Positions 33,755-45,524 of a stretch of 64,000 bases of DNA are shown one piece after another (the first letter of the stretch is position 1; every line of letters begins with the position of its first letter). The notes beneath the pieces are model-generated. The model saw only the letters and a list, made by a program, of their open reading frames with translations. It searched no databases and was not told the origin of the DNA. The stretch lies in the NCBI GenBank assembly GCA_022376515.1, contig WTXI01000017.1, forward strand, positions 1 through 64,000, in the 5' to 3' direction. This DNA comes from Lactifluus volemus (lineage: Eukaryota > Basidiomycota > Agaricomycetes > Russulales > Russulaceae). A program made the position numbers and the translations under genes.

Positions 33755-34693
33755 ATGATCCCCGATGCACCTCTTCCAGTGTCATACACTCAACTAATGA
33801 AGCAAGTAGGGAAGATCCGTCAGCCGTACCACGCCCAAGCTCTCGCGCTCATTTCTTTGTGTCGCTCCCTTGCAAGACATTACGAAGATTTAACGAAGGA
33901 GCAGAGGACTGCGACAAACGTTGAGCCACTTGAAGAGTGCGTCATTGAATCTATTTTTTTTGGAATGGCCGACCCAATTTTCTTTCTGACTAGCGCCTGC
34001 AAGAAAACCCTCGCTGCGCTGCAGCTCGCAGCGTCGTCCGTCTCTATGTTGAGAAGCTTTGACATGAATACGCCAGAGAATGCACGCGTGCACGAGGAAT
34101 TCTCTGCAGCACGTGCGAAGATTCAGGATTGTTGCAGTCACTTCGGAGTATGCATTCTACTTTGCCCATGTAGTCCCTACTCACACGAGATTGATTGGAC
34201 GTTGGCATACAGTTGACGTCGCACTGGGATCGATTTGAGAGAACATTCCAGCAAGCCGTGGAGAAGGATAGATCTCGCACGGCCCAGCTCCGCGAGATCC
34301 TTACAGCCGTCAGTCATCATGTTTCTTTCGTTCAGTGCCCGTTGGACTGAATCTGGACGCTCGGCCACTCGCAGCGCCCGCTCCGCTCCCCCAACGACAC
34401 TTCTAACCTCGTGCGGGTGAACGTCAAAGTCCGCGACAGGGATCCCGCTGGCGACATCATAAGAAGTTTCTCACGTATGTAATCTCTTGTATAAACTAGT
34501 CACATGAACTAACTTGCGTGTGGAATCAGTTGATGTGGAGCCCGAGACCCGTCTCCGTGCACTGCGCTGGCACATCTCAAAGGCACTCGATCAACAAGAG
34601 TCTGCTCGTGTATTGCGCAATTCCACCTTCTTTATCACGAGGAGAGAGGCTCACAGGACGGCGAGAGCCTTGTTCAGTGCCGTGTGCACGTAG
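33755..34693 (+). CDS. Unrecognised helical plus beta-alpha domain protein, 231 residues
   Basis: Five exons (33755-33936, 33994-34147, 34213-34308, 34375-34474, 34530-34693) agree in phase. The N-terminal 145 residues are helical (YTQLMKQVGKIRQPYHAQAL, ALISLCRSLARHYEDLTKEQ, EEFSAARAKIQDCCSHFG). The C-terminus has LVRVNVKVRDRD, IIRSFSLDVEPE, TRLRALRWHISKALDQQE and STFFITRREA: two strands, a helix and a strand. The same order and similar motifs (AYQKRSLAMIQLCR; LVKVHFQIL ... ELLWIFSRM) occur in the first part of the protein encoded at 27834-32508, so the two appear paralogous. Only 51 bp separate it from the preceding gene. It could instead be the second half of a longer gene, but no in-phase splice links them. 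Confidence 0.55.
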
Positions 34694-37641
34694 CCATCGA
34701 GGAGATAACCAGTTCGCGGGATTGCGAACTTGTTCTGGTCCTGGCCTAAATGAGCCACCTGATCCTCTGGTTCCCCGTTTAATGTCACTTTTAGCTCTCC
34801 AATGTCTGATGTGCCCCACACTCACGATTTGTATTCCCACCCACAATGTATAGTACCTCAGACCATGCTATCTTATACTTCAAGCTAGTATCTATCTTCC
34901 TTATACGGTTTGTTGGTCTGGGAAAACGTGCAACATTGTAGAATTCTATGTGAAAGCGCACGTTGCGAATAAGCCACTTGCAAAGAGTACAGTATCCGCA
35001 CAAGAGGACGACGCCAAAACTCGGGCTTGACTGACGGGAGCGCGCATACAACTCACGATTAGATGACTCACAATTTATGGAGAAATCAGAATGGATAGAG
35101 CGAAGGGAATAAAAATCTCCGTCTTCTGCGAGTCAGTTCCGAGTCCGGGCTCAAGTCGTTGACTCCCCGGGCCGTCACGGTCACGCACTTGACGAAGCAC
35201 AAACCACTTCTATCTCTGAATCAACGTCTGAACCTTACTGTAGAGATTCCTTCTCTATCATCCCACAAAGACAGATGCCACTCTGTGTCACTGCCCTTGT
35301 TGTCGCAAGTTGAATATAAATCGAAACGAGGTTTAAACTATGTATTTCCTTTATCGATAATATCATACATTGATCAAGACATTGCATTGACATCTCACAC
35401 ATGAGTGGTGCATTGGTTGGACATGACCCCGATGAACGGAGGACCCCCGGCACTCATCAAAGTCGTGTTTTCGTACTCTGGTATCATGCGTCACTTGCTC
35501 AAAATCTTTCCTTGTTTCAGCAAGTCGAACGCATGCACACAAAAACCACCGCTAATCAGCCACCATTGTGATATATCGCGAGCCCCTAGACCTTCCATGT
35601 CTAAGTGATTGACAGTTCCCAGCATGTTTGGAGATCAGGGACGGCAAGCTGGCGTTGCCGTGTTCCATTCAAGTCAGTTGCGATTCTATTGTTCCGCACT
35701 CTAGTGGTGTGTCCTTTCCTCGGAGCCCTATCCACAATTCAGCACTAATTAATAATCGCCAACCACAAAATAAAGGCGTCCGAGCTTATAATGCAATCTA
35801 AGCAACCCTCCCTTTCAGTGCCCGTTACCTCGATCCTGCACGTTCCTTGGACTTTTACGTCGTATACTTGAAACCAATCCCTCCCCTTCACAAGACCGAG
35901 CGAGGTTTCTCAGAAAACCGCCACTGCCAGCCCCAAGTCAAATTTCCCATGCGCTGTGGGATACTTCGAATTGGTTTCGCCAACACTTTCAAAGCAATGT
36001 CTCCGAAGAGTAATAGGGCAGGTAATATTCTACATCCTGAATCTCTTCATAGAGCCTTTACCGGAGCCAAACCTGGGTAAGCATGTGGTTCAAAGCGTTG
36101 ATCCAGGCTCCTGTTCCGCTAACATGATTGACCAATTCTCCTTACCCCTCGTGCCAGTAGTAAACGGAATGTGTCGATTACACGAACTATAGTCATCATT
36201 TGGAACCGTGTCACACATTCTTTGCGCCGCGATTCACAGAATGGGATCCCAAGTGGGTTCACATTGATCATTCCGTCTTCACGCGGAGAGCCATGTAGCA
36301 CTGGGAGTAGCGGGGAGATTCTACCCCCATCCACATACCGTGACGCCGATACTGGTTCCGAGTGGAGTCTCGTTCAAGTATGATGACATTCTGTATCCAC
36401 GCTCTGGATCTCTGTTCGAGCCTAGCTGTTTGCAAGCCAGAAGCACGATAGGTACTGTATGACTGTAACCACGTTTTTATTTTTGTAACAACCGTATGCA
36501 CTTCCACGCCAGCCAATGCTTATGCCCTCTTCTGTCTCCTTCAGCGTGCGGAGTAATTCGTGCGGATACAAATGCGCCCTGGTTCATATATTTTGCTAGC
36601 CCATGAGGCGCGCTCCTGTCAGTGAGAGTCGCTCCCTGCCCGGCACGACACATGTTGCCGCAGAAACGCAACGGAGCCTCGCCTCTGACTGGCCTGACGC
36701 TTTACAGAGCTACATTTAGTGACTAACAACGGATTATGAGAGTTTAAGAGAAACAAGTTCTGTCTCAGGAAATCCATCCGCGGATTGACAGTATCCACGA
36801 TGCGGCACCCAAGAATGCGTTCTCGCTACAAATCACTTATCGCCACTCCTTCCGGCCGACTCGCGACATGCCACGACATGCCACGATCCGAGTATCTCGT
36901 CCTTGGTTCGAGTTACTGAACTGGCACCTCCAACTCCAAGGCAAACCTATCTCGGCGCAGAGGCTAGTACTCCGAACCCGGCGTGTTAATGGTTTTGCCA
37001 CGGCAGACTTTGCAACGCGTCAGCGATCCTTTTGGGTCAGTCCTACTCCATATTACCAACGATACAGCTGTGGAGGCCTCGTTGCCGCTGTCTGAGTCTA
37101 TAAACGGAGCATATCGATGGTGGCATGCTCTGAGTTTCCCCAGGAAAGCACGTCACCTGCTTCCTATGCCATGATTCGCAGCGTGGGAATCAAGCCGGGT
37201 TTGCCTTGATGGGCCCGTTGCGTTTTTACCAGAAGTCAAGAGAGCTAATCAGGGAAAGCGACACACGGCTTGGCATTGAACCACAGGTAGGAAACAACAA
37301 CATTTTGTAATAATCATCGCATCGTGTTTCGGCTTGGACCCGGCCCCATTGTATTTTATTCACGAGCTGTCTCATCCCGCGGATCAGCCTGACCACGTAT
37401 GGCGGGATCTGTACGATGTCATCATTAACCCGCGCACTCACATGATTTGAATATGGACGGACTCCCTAGACGCCTAGACAGTAGATATTGTTTTCTCATA
37501 TACAAAAAACCTATGTACTCTCTACAGCATGAAAGGATTTTCTTGACGCGTTCACAATCCTAGAAAGACTGAATGAGTTTTTACGGCGTGTATCTTATCT
37601 AATCTAAGCGGCGTAACCTCTCTAGCCTCGATTTCAAACTC
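34694..37641. other. Intergenic, about 2.9 kb, no gene recognised
   Basis: Only short frames without family resemblance or splice partners occur on either strand. A small direct repeat ACATGCCACG is seen at 36867-36886. I see no RNA gene or transposon signature in it. Confidence 0.4.
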
Positions 37642-39324
37642 TCATGCTGGCGACAACGCATCCTTGTCCATACGCTCTGCAAGCTCGTCCAAGAGGCTCT
37701 GGAGTTCCTCTGCCTGGAGTACGAGTTGTTGCAACCCCTCGCTCTCCTGGAAAGAAGGGGCATTCTCACGTACCGCCTGATTTACAACGGCGCGCCAAGT
37801 TGTGCCACTACGTGCGAGTTCCTCTGTGAGTTCATCCTTTATGCGACGACATGCTCCTGCACCATCATAGCCAAAAACAGTGTATAGTTGGATGCATGAT
37901 GCCCCAACGCGAGCAAACGCCAGGGCATCTACGCCAGATGAGATGCCCCCACAGCCGATGATAGGAACTTCGGCTGGAAGGCGTTTGCGTAGGCTGCGGA
38001 CGGCGTCAAGCGCAAGGGGTCGGAGTGGCGCACCAGAAAGGCCACCTTGCTCCGAGCGATATCCTTGTTGAAAATCAGGTGAGCAAGCAAAGAACGAACG
38101 AGGATGCGAGATGCGCACCACTACAGAGATAGTCAGGACGCTGGACAGTTGTGTTGGTTACGATGACGCCATCGATGCCTTTGACAACATCAACTGCATA
38201 GGCGATATCATCTATTCCACGAGTGTCAAGGTCTGGTGATATCTTCAGGACAAGTTTGGGACAGCGGCTGGACAGCTCTATGGCTTCATCGCGAGCTTTG
38301 ACTACACCGCGGAGGAGATGCACTAGTAGGTCTCGTTGTTGTAGGGCCCTGATATCCGAGGTCAGACTGTGAGAGGTAGAGCTTCACGAACGCACGAACC
38401 GCAGGCCAGGTGTATTCGGGCTGGAAACATTGACGACGAGCACATCGGCAAGGGAAGCGAATGTACGGACGCCTGCAATAAAGTCGTCTGGTGAGTCTTG
38501 CGGGCTTTCCTTGTTCTTCCCCAAGTTGATCGCAAGTAGGCGACCGCGACGCAAAGAGGCCAAGTCTTCATCTGAGGTTGAATGAAATGCGGGGAGGCGC
38601 GCACGTAGACGGGAAAGAACTGAGGCATGACCTTGCGATGGAAAACCATAACGATTGATCAGAGCGGAATCTTCGGGGAGATGGAAAACGCGCGGGCGCG
38701 GATTGCCAGGCTATGTATCGATTAATGGCGCTAAGGAGCAGTGCTAAGACCGGATGATACGCACCTGCGGTTTTGGCGTGACGCTCCCAACCTCTACCCA
38801 ACCAAATCCAAGATCAAAAAGTCCTGAGTTGTCACGTCTCAGAGAAAGACTCTCAACATATGGGCGATGCATCCATACCATCGATTGCCCGTCCATCCTT
38901 ATCAAACCCAGCTGCAATACCAATAGGGTTTGACAATGTCTGACCCCAGAGCTGACGATGAAGGTGTCAAATGGTGGGCTGTGTAGGCAGTATAAACACG
39001 TTTTACCTCTGTTTTTAGTCGTTCGTCGTCAGTAAGCATATCCCGCGGGCCCAAATTATTTTCAAGTACGCTTACTGCGAGCTTATGGCTTGATTCGGGA
39101 TCTAACGCATGGCGAATGACGGGCGCAATCAAGTAGCGATGAATAGCAGCGCGGGAATCGAAATAGTAGACAGTGCCAAGACTGGCCGTAAGAGCAAAGA
39201 GAGTCAGACAGGCTGCTCTCCGATATGGAGAGGCGGATTCTATGGCAGAGGTGAAGCTGCGAGAATGAGGGGCGAGTTGTATACGACGCTGGCCTGCTGT
39301 CAGAGTAAGGCGGAGAGAAGCCAT
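37642..39324 (-). CDS. Dihydroorotate dehydrogenase, class 2 (mitochondrial, quinone-linked)
   Basis: This enzyme catalyses the fourth step of pyrimidine synthesis, oxidising dihydroorotate to orotate with FMN and passing electrons to ubiquinone at the inner mitochondrial membrane. Residues 1-30 form a basic presequence ([20 protein letters not shown]), followed by a membrane helix ([18 protein letters not shown]) and the short amphipathic quinone-binding region ([18 protein letters not shown]). The barrel shows [66 protein letters not shown] with the class-2 serine base, [27 protein letters not shown] and LYTVFGY. About six exons with ordinary short introns join it. A start 33 bp upstream (39357) is in frame but less likely. 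Confidence 0.95.
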
Positions 39325-39499
39325 TGTTAGCCGTAGAGCTGGCCTGCCTTCATTCATTTCACACCACACCAGTTCTCACCTCTTTTCAAGAAACAGGCGA
39401 GCGTGATTAAAACCAGGTAGCTCGTCTCGTGTACCACCAACCCCGTCCTAGTCACCGCCTGCCCCTCACCGGCCTCACCCAACGAGTTGAGGATACATC

Positions 39500-40689
39500 A
39501 TGGGTGACGCATCCTTTTCGTCGCCTCTGCCAGAACCTCTAGTCAAACATGCCGACCTCTGGTTCTGTGACGGCTCTGTCATTCTTCAAGCTGATTCCAC
39601 TCTCTTTCGTGTCCACAAGTCCCAGCTTTCTCGTCGATCTGTTATCTTTTCCGATATGTTTACCCTCCCCCAACCTGTAACAACAACACATGCTACGCTC
39701 GCCGACGAAACTTACGAAGGTTGCCCGAATGTGAAGCTACACGATTCGGCAGAAGATGTGGCTAACCTACTTCTCGCATTGTATGATGGACCGTGCGTAC
39801 TTGTTGCTTCTGCCTGTCGAGAGTAGTATGGTGTTTGCTGACTCCCTTTGTATGCAAATTAGAAAGTTCGGCAACAATGATCCTAATGATTTCGCTATTG
39901 TATCTGGCATTCTTCGGTTGTCCACGAAATATGCCATGGACTCGCTACGATCGAAAGCAATTGCTCACCTTAATATTGCATGGCCTACTACACTCAAGGG
40001 CTGGGATTTGCGTGAGGACAAGGCTCACGCGTATGAGCTTACCAGCTTGACAGAACATGCACGTCTTTACCCGTCCCCTATCGTACGCCCAGTTTCCCTC
40101 ACAAGATTGCGTAACAAATGACGTATTTGTTCAGGACATCATCAACCTCGCACGCGAAACGGACGCCCCTAGCCTGCTTCCCGCCGCTTTTTATGACATC
40201 TCGCGTTACACTTTCGCACAAATCTTCGAACCGGTCGATGAGGAACCATCCCGTTTTCGCGGCGCCCTCGGCGGTGGAGTATTATCTGCAGATGACATGC
40301 GGCGTCTGGCGTTGGGGAAGGAGGCATCAGCGCACGCAGTAAGTGCTGTGATCCATGGTATGGGGCGTGGACCCCTCGTGCACTCGCGCAAGGGCGCCTT
40401 TTCATTACACCCACATGCCCCGGCACACCCACCGGTGACTGTATGCTCCACCCCCGGTGCGTGCCGCCGCGATTTCGCAGAGCTGGTGGTGCTCGCGACG
40501 CAACACTATGTTTGCGACCGCGAGCGTGGATACGCTGACCCGCTGTACGTTGCGGAGGAGCTTGGTGCTCTCAAGAGTGCGGATGTATCTGAGTGCCGTG
40601 CGTGTGCACGGGCACTTGAAATCTGGGCCGCGAAGGAGCGCGAACGCATGTGGAAGATGATCCCTCTATGGTTTCGCTTGGATTCTTAA
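39500..40689 (+). CDS. BTB/POZ domain protein
   Basis: Three exons (39500-39792, 39863-40082, 40135-40689) agree in phase and give 355 residues. The BTB fold begins at residue about 18 (ADLWFCDGSVILQADSTLFR, VHKSQLSRRSVIFSDMFTLP), with the typical core of BTB proteins and the LYDG end of the domain near residue 96. A helical region follows (FAIVSGILRLSTKYAMDSLR). The C-terminal half carries conserved cysteines (CSTPGACRRDF, CRACARALEIW). Families of such proteins are greatly expanded in Agaricomycetes. They may act as dimerising or cullin-3 adaptors, but this one's partner is unknown. It is divergent from the dihydroorotate dehydrogenase gene, with about 175 bp between start codons. Confidence 0.9.
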
Positions 40690-41514
40690 CGAAGGGTGAT
40701 TTTTTTTTGGTTGAGTTTCTCATTGTGACTATATTGTGTGATTACAGAGCATTGTGGAGCCGGGCTCCTGCTGTGTGTTTCCTCTACCTAGATTACTGAC
40801 TGGCATTGGACACTCTTGAACGCATGTAGTACATTGTAATCGTGCCCCTTGCCGTAATTAGTGTAATTTCCTAGTAAACTGTCCTTCCACTCCTTCCGTG
40901 CCCCATTGCTTCACTCATTCGATTGCCCCATGTTTTACCGGAAATCACATTAATCACGTTGAATGGATAGAGTAGGATGTGTGCAAAGGGTCCAAGATCG
41001 AACCAGATCCGAATCGCCGAAGAACACCTTGACTGGTTGTCAGGCCAACGAATCGAGACAAACGTCCTCCTCGTTGCGTCAGCTCTTTTGCAGAATCCTC
41101 GGGTGTTTGATTGCTGAGCACATTGTTCACTTGTGTCGCTCGGACCTCCAAAATGTACTCCATTACGTTTTCTATTATGAACAAAGCCACCCTTGTGCTC
41201 TGGGTCAAAACACACTTCTTTGGTTACAAACACACCTTTACTCACCCGCAGCAGCTTGTGGTTGACTATTGTCCTCTTTCCGCATTCCTCTGCCTTTCAG
41301 GGTATGACCACCGTGACCGATCTTCTTTGTTCGCATCACATGAGAGCCCTGTCTCAGTATAAAACTAAACCGATTCGCTTCTTTGCCCTGTCTTGTCTGA
41401 CTATCTTTCCAGGCGCTTGACGTGCCTCGATTACTCTCACTACTTTCCCGAGCTGCGCTCATCCATCGCATTCTCTTCTACGTTCTAGAAAGCTTTACGT
41501 TTCCAGGAAGAAAT
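40690..41514. other. Intergenic, no gene recognised
   Basis: This region lies between the BTB gene and a secreted-protein gene. Short frames on both strands lack resemblance to proteins. It probably holds the 3' end of the BTB transcript and the promoter of the downstream gene. A poly(T) run lies at 40700-40708. Confidence 0.4.
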
Positions 41515-42652
41515 ATGTTTCAGTTATTCACGTTTCTTCTCGCTTTCTCTGCGGCTGGGTCTGTGACTGCCGCACCTTCACGTTTTAGCAAGCGCATTGC
41601 CCAGGTCATATCCCAGTCCACCTCCCAATGGCAAACTGCTTGTGTAAGATTATTGTTTATGCCGTAAATACGCACGAGTACTGATGCCTCTCCGCGACTA
41701 GGACGAGGCGGGAGGTGGCCCGAAATGTAACCAACTCGCGGTCACTGCCTTCAGTACCCTTCTCGCTGGTGCTGGTCCATGTGACCAGCAGGATAGTGCG
41801 GACAATATGATGACCCTCGCCAAACAGTTGAACTCCAGCCCCATGATCAGCTTGACTCAAATATTTGTACAGCAGGCCCGCAATTCTGTACGTCGCCTAC
41901 TCTTGGGCTGTGGTGGGGGTGCCTTCATCTTGACATCTTGCAACAGCCCGACTCCCTCAGTGTCCCGTACTGCCAGAATGCACCGAAGAACTCCGAGCTC
42001 AATGGGCTCTTCCAGTGCCAATTTCAAGGTGTCAATCCCAAGATCTTTTTTGGCAATGCCCAAGTGGGTGCCCAAGGCACGATCCCATTGGGCCAAACGG
42101 CCCCCCTGAATCCTCCAGGAAGTTGCCCAGCCCACCCAAGTGGTCCAATCGCCGATGGAACACAGCTTGTCAACCAAGTATCATCTCCCGGTGTTCCCTC
42201 TGGTAGTGGCGGCAACGACGGCACACAGTCATCCGCGTCTTCCCAGGCGTCGAGCTCTCCTACTCCGGTCTCGTCTTGTACTACCTCATCTTCCCCGGCG
42301 TCTACTCCAATTGCATCACCAAGTTCGGGTGACTTCCACGCTCAGAACGGCAAAGATGCCCAGACGCTCAACCAGATGTTCCAGACCCTGACACCCAACA
42401 GTCCCTGCACTGGTAATCGGCCCTCATATGACACCCATTATTTCACTGATTTGATTTTCTCCCGTAGCTGGACAACAAGCATGTGTTCAAGGGCAATTTG
42501 CCCAGTGTGTCAATGCACAGTTTGTTCTCACCCAATGTGCTGGAGCCACCCAATGTATGGCGCTCCCTCTTGTAAACAAACGTGGAACCAGCATTGCTTG
42601 TGATTCGCAGAGCGACGCAAACGCTCGAATTTCTGCAGCTCTCAACTCATGA
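41515..42652 (+). CDS. Secreted protein with C-terminal CBM19-like chitin-binding module
   Basis: Four exons (41515-41643, 41702-41887, 41947-42412, 42468-42652) agree in phase and give 321 residues. A signal peptide is clear (MFQLFTFLLAFSAAGSVTAA), followed by a Lys-Arg site. The middle holds paired cysteines (CDEAGGGPKC, GPCDQQD, PYCQNAPKN) and then a Ser/Thr-rich linker suited to O-glycosylation. The last 60 residues (ACVQGQFAQCVNAQFVLTQC, AGATQCMALPLVNKRGTSIA) match the pattern of family-19 carbohydrate-binding modules with regular cysteines. It is probably a cell-wall or extracellular protein binding chitin-like polymers. No catalytic domain is seen. Confidence 0.85.
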
Positions 42653-42825
42653 AGGGTAATTGCACGTTGGTTCACTTTGTACTGTTGTATAGCATTCCGC
42701 CATGTATTATTACTTGTAACTGAATTGAGTGACCGTTTCACGTGACTTGACGACATCCCTTAGACCCTGAGCCGAGTTGAGCGCTCGCTGTTACAGCTGT
42801 ACAGCACAGCAGCACTCCCGCCGAC

Positions 42826-45285
42826 ATGGCACGAGTATGCAATCGCTTCTTTCGTTCTCTGCACTCTATTTTAGTTCCATCAATTACAATTATTGGGTTC
42901 TCGTGCCTACTCACCTTTTTTTTTGTCCTTTATCAGCCCACTCGTGGGCCCGGTGACACCCAACGACTCGGCTGGCAATCTTGGGATATTGTCTCCCTTC
43001 ATCCGTCCGCAGACAATGTGAACAATATTGACCACGAAATTGGGAACCCGTCACAACCGACCACGGAAGACCATGACGCTGGTGTTGACTGGTGGAACGT
43101 TACCGCCCCTGACGCGAGTCCTATCGACAGCACGAGCCTTCCTCTAGATGTTTGGGCCCCATTGCTTCCCCACGATACTGGATGTATGTTACATTTTTTT
43201 CATCTCTTGGGAGACCCGAGATGATCCTCATGTCGATAGTGTCCGAGATCGCTGTCGTGAGGTGCATGTTCGACCTTACCGTGATAGACTTATGCACGCC
43301 ATCTTCCCCCACTTCGGACGATGCAATTAAAGGGAAATGGGTCCGCGTTCCGCGCGATTTGAACCTCCAGTCTGGGATGTGGCACTTGGTGAGAAGGCTT
43401 GCTCTGCTTGTGCAACTGTACTAACGTCGGCGCGGGAAAGCTGTTGTATTACCGACGTACCCGCCGACGGGATGTACCCCTCATCTCGGATATCCGGCTC
43501 CTCCCTTCTGATGTGGCGCCATCTGGTAGTGGAGACTGGGTCAAAGCCCCACTCTCGCTGCGTGACGGCGTCGTGCGTGCACCGCCGCTCTTCTTATGGT
43601 ATCGCAAAGACAAGACCCTCCAAGATTTATCGAATGACGAGCGGCAATCCCTGATCACAGAGGTGGATGTTATCTATGGAGATGGTGAACCTTGGTACGG
43701 TTTCGAGAGGCTTTCTCCACCAACAACAGAAAAGTCTGCACGCAGCGAGAATGTATCCATCACCATACGGCGAGGGGTGAAAGGTGTGTTGATTCATTTC
43801 GGGTATGGACCCCTTCTGACTTGATTGTCAGTGCCACCGCCCGCACCACCCCTGCACTTTTCGCGTGATGGACGCTTTAAGATCATGCAAATCGCCGACC
43901 TCCACTTTTCTGTTGGCGCTGCACCGTGCCTCGACCCGACTACCCCTTGTGATGGCGGCGCGTACGCATATACAGAGTCGCTTGTCGGGCGTGTCCTCGA
44001 TGAGGAACGACCCGACATGGTTGTCTTCACTGGAGACCAGCTGAACGGACAAGGGACAACTTGGGATGCGGCATCAGTGCTTGCAAAGTTCGCCGCTCCA
44101 GTAATTTCCCGCCGCATTCCATGGGCTGCGGTGTTTGGGAACCACGACTCTGAAGATGCGCGTGAATCCGGATTTCGGGGCGACCAGATGAGACTCATGC
44201 AGGGATTGCCTTACAGCCTTGTACAGGCAGGACCCGAAGATGTTTATGGCGTTGGCAACTACGTCCTTAAAGTATGGAGCGCAGACGCGAGCAAGACCCA
44301 CCTCCTTACGTTGTACTTCTTGGATTCAGGCTCATACGCCGCTGGGTTCCTTGACTGGTTCGGTTTTTTGCGGCCAGTGGAATACGACTACATCCACCAG
44401 AGTCAGATTGATTGGTTTCTTCAAGAATCGGGTATGTCTACTCTCGTCTTGTCTTGCCTTGCCTTGAACGTTTTGTGGGCCCCAGGATCGATAAATCCCA
44501 TTGTGCGGCCATTTGTACCCGACGGTGGTCAGGATCTTGGTGACCTATGGAAGCGGCAGCAACAACCGCCGGTGCAACAAAAGCTAGCAAAACCGAATGC
44601 ACTCATGTTCTTCCATATCCCTCTGTATGCTTCCTACAAAGTCCCACATGGTTTGGCTCACCTTAGCTGTGTCTTGCAGTCAGGAATCTTACTCGGCCCC
44701 TGACACTGACCCGCGCACGGGTCTCCCGCTCGATGTCGGCTCATCTGACTTGGAAGGGCAGAGTGCGGGAAAAAAGAACGGCGGCTTTTTTAAGAATGGT
44801 CTGCTGCGGGCTGTCGAGACTCCACACCGTGGAGCGGGTGGCATTCCAGAAGTAAAGGTCGTCGGTAACGGTCACTCTCACGGTAAGGGTGTCCGCAAAA
44901 TCTGTGCCCCGCTTACCACACTGACTTGTATCCCGCATCCTGCTAGTGACGGACAACTGTAGACGAGTCAAGGGTGTGTGGCTTTGTTTTGGCGGCGGCG
45001 GGTGCGTAACCTACAACTTCACGTTACCCATGCTTAACGTTGGTTTTTTTCGTTAACATTCAGGTCATTTGCGGGGTACGGGAAGGTTGGGTGTGTATTC
45101 TTCTACAAAATCTTCTTTTATCACTACGTTAAACCCACAATGATAGGTTCGATCGGAGGTTTCGGATATACGACATCTCAGACTTTGGGGAGACAATTCG
45201 AACGTACAAGCGACTGCAAGATGACGAGATCCTGGATGAGATGGTGCTTTCTGGGCACGGAGCACCCGAACCGTACGTATGGTGA
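42826..45285 (+). CDS. Dcr2-like metallophosphatase (calcineurin-like phosphoesterase)
   Basis: About eight exons. The N-terminus has a signal anchor (SITIIGFSCLLTFFFVLYQP, residues about 19-38). A family-specific region follows (KGKWVRVPRDLN, LLYYRRTRRRDVPLISDIRL, APPLFLWYRKDKT). The catalytic domain shows the metal ligands: FKIMQIADLHFS (D-x-H), MVVFTGDQLNG (GD), WAAVFGNHDSED (GNHD) and a late VVGNGHSH. The end (YDISDFGETIRTYKRLQDDE, then GHGAPEPYVW) fits Dcr2 proteins. Yeast Dcr2 dephosphorylates Sic1 and the kinase Ire1, linking it to cell-cycle start and the unfolded protein response. Length and motifs are complete. It is followed in tandem by the karyopherin gene after about 240 bp. Confidence 0.88.
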
Positions 45286-45524
45286 TTTTATTAGTGATGC
45301 CGGTTGAGGATGGCACTGTACCGTTGTCGCCAAAATAAAGTAAATTATTGTTACAATAAAATGATCACGTAACTTACTGAGAGAGTGACTCGGACACAAT
45401 TTGGGATGCCACGATTCTTAAAAAAGAAACTCCGACAAAATTTTGGGATTATCGGTCGGCGATTCGTTCGCCCTAATCCCTTGCTCCTTGCTCCTTGACA
45501 TTCACCTCCTTTCTCTCGAGCGTT

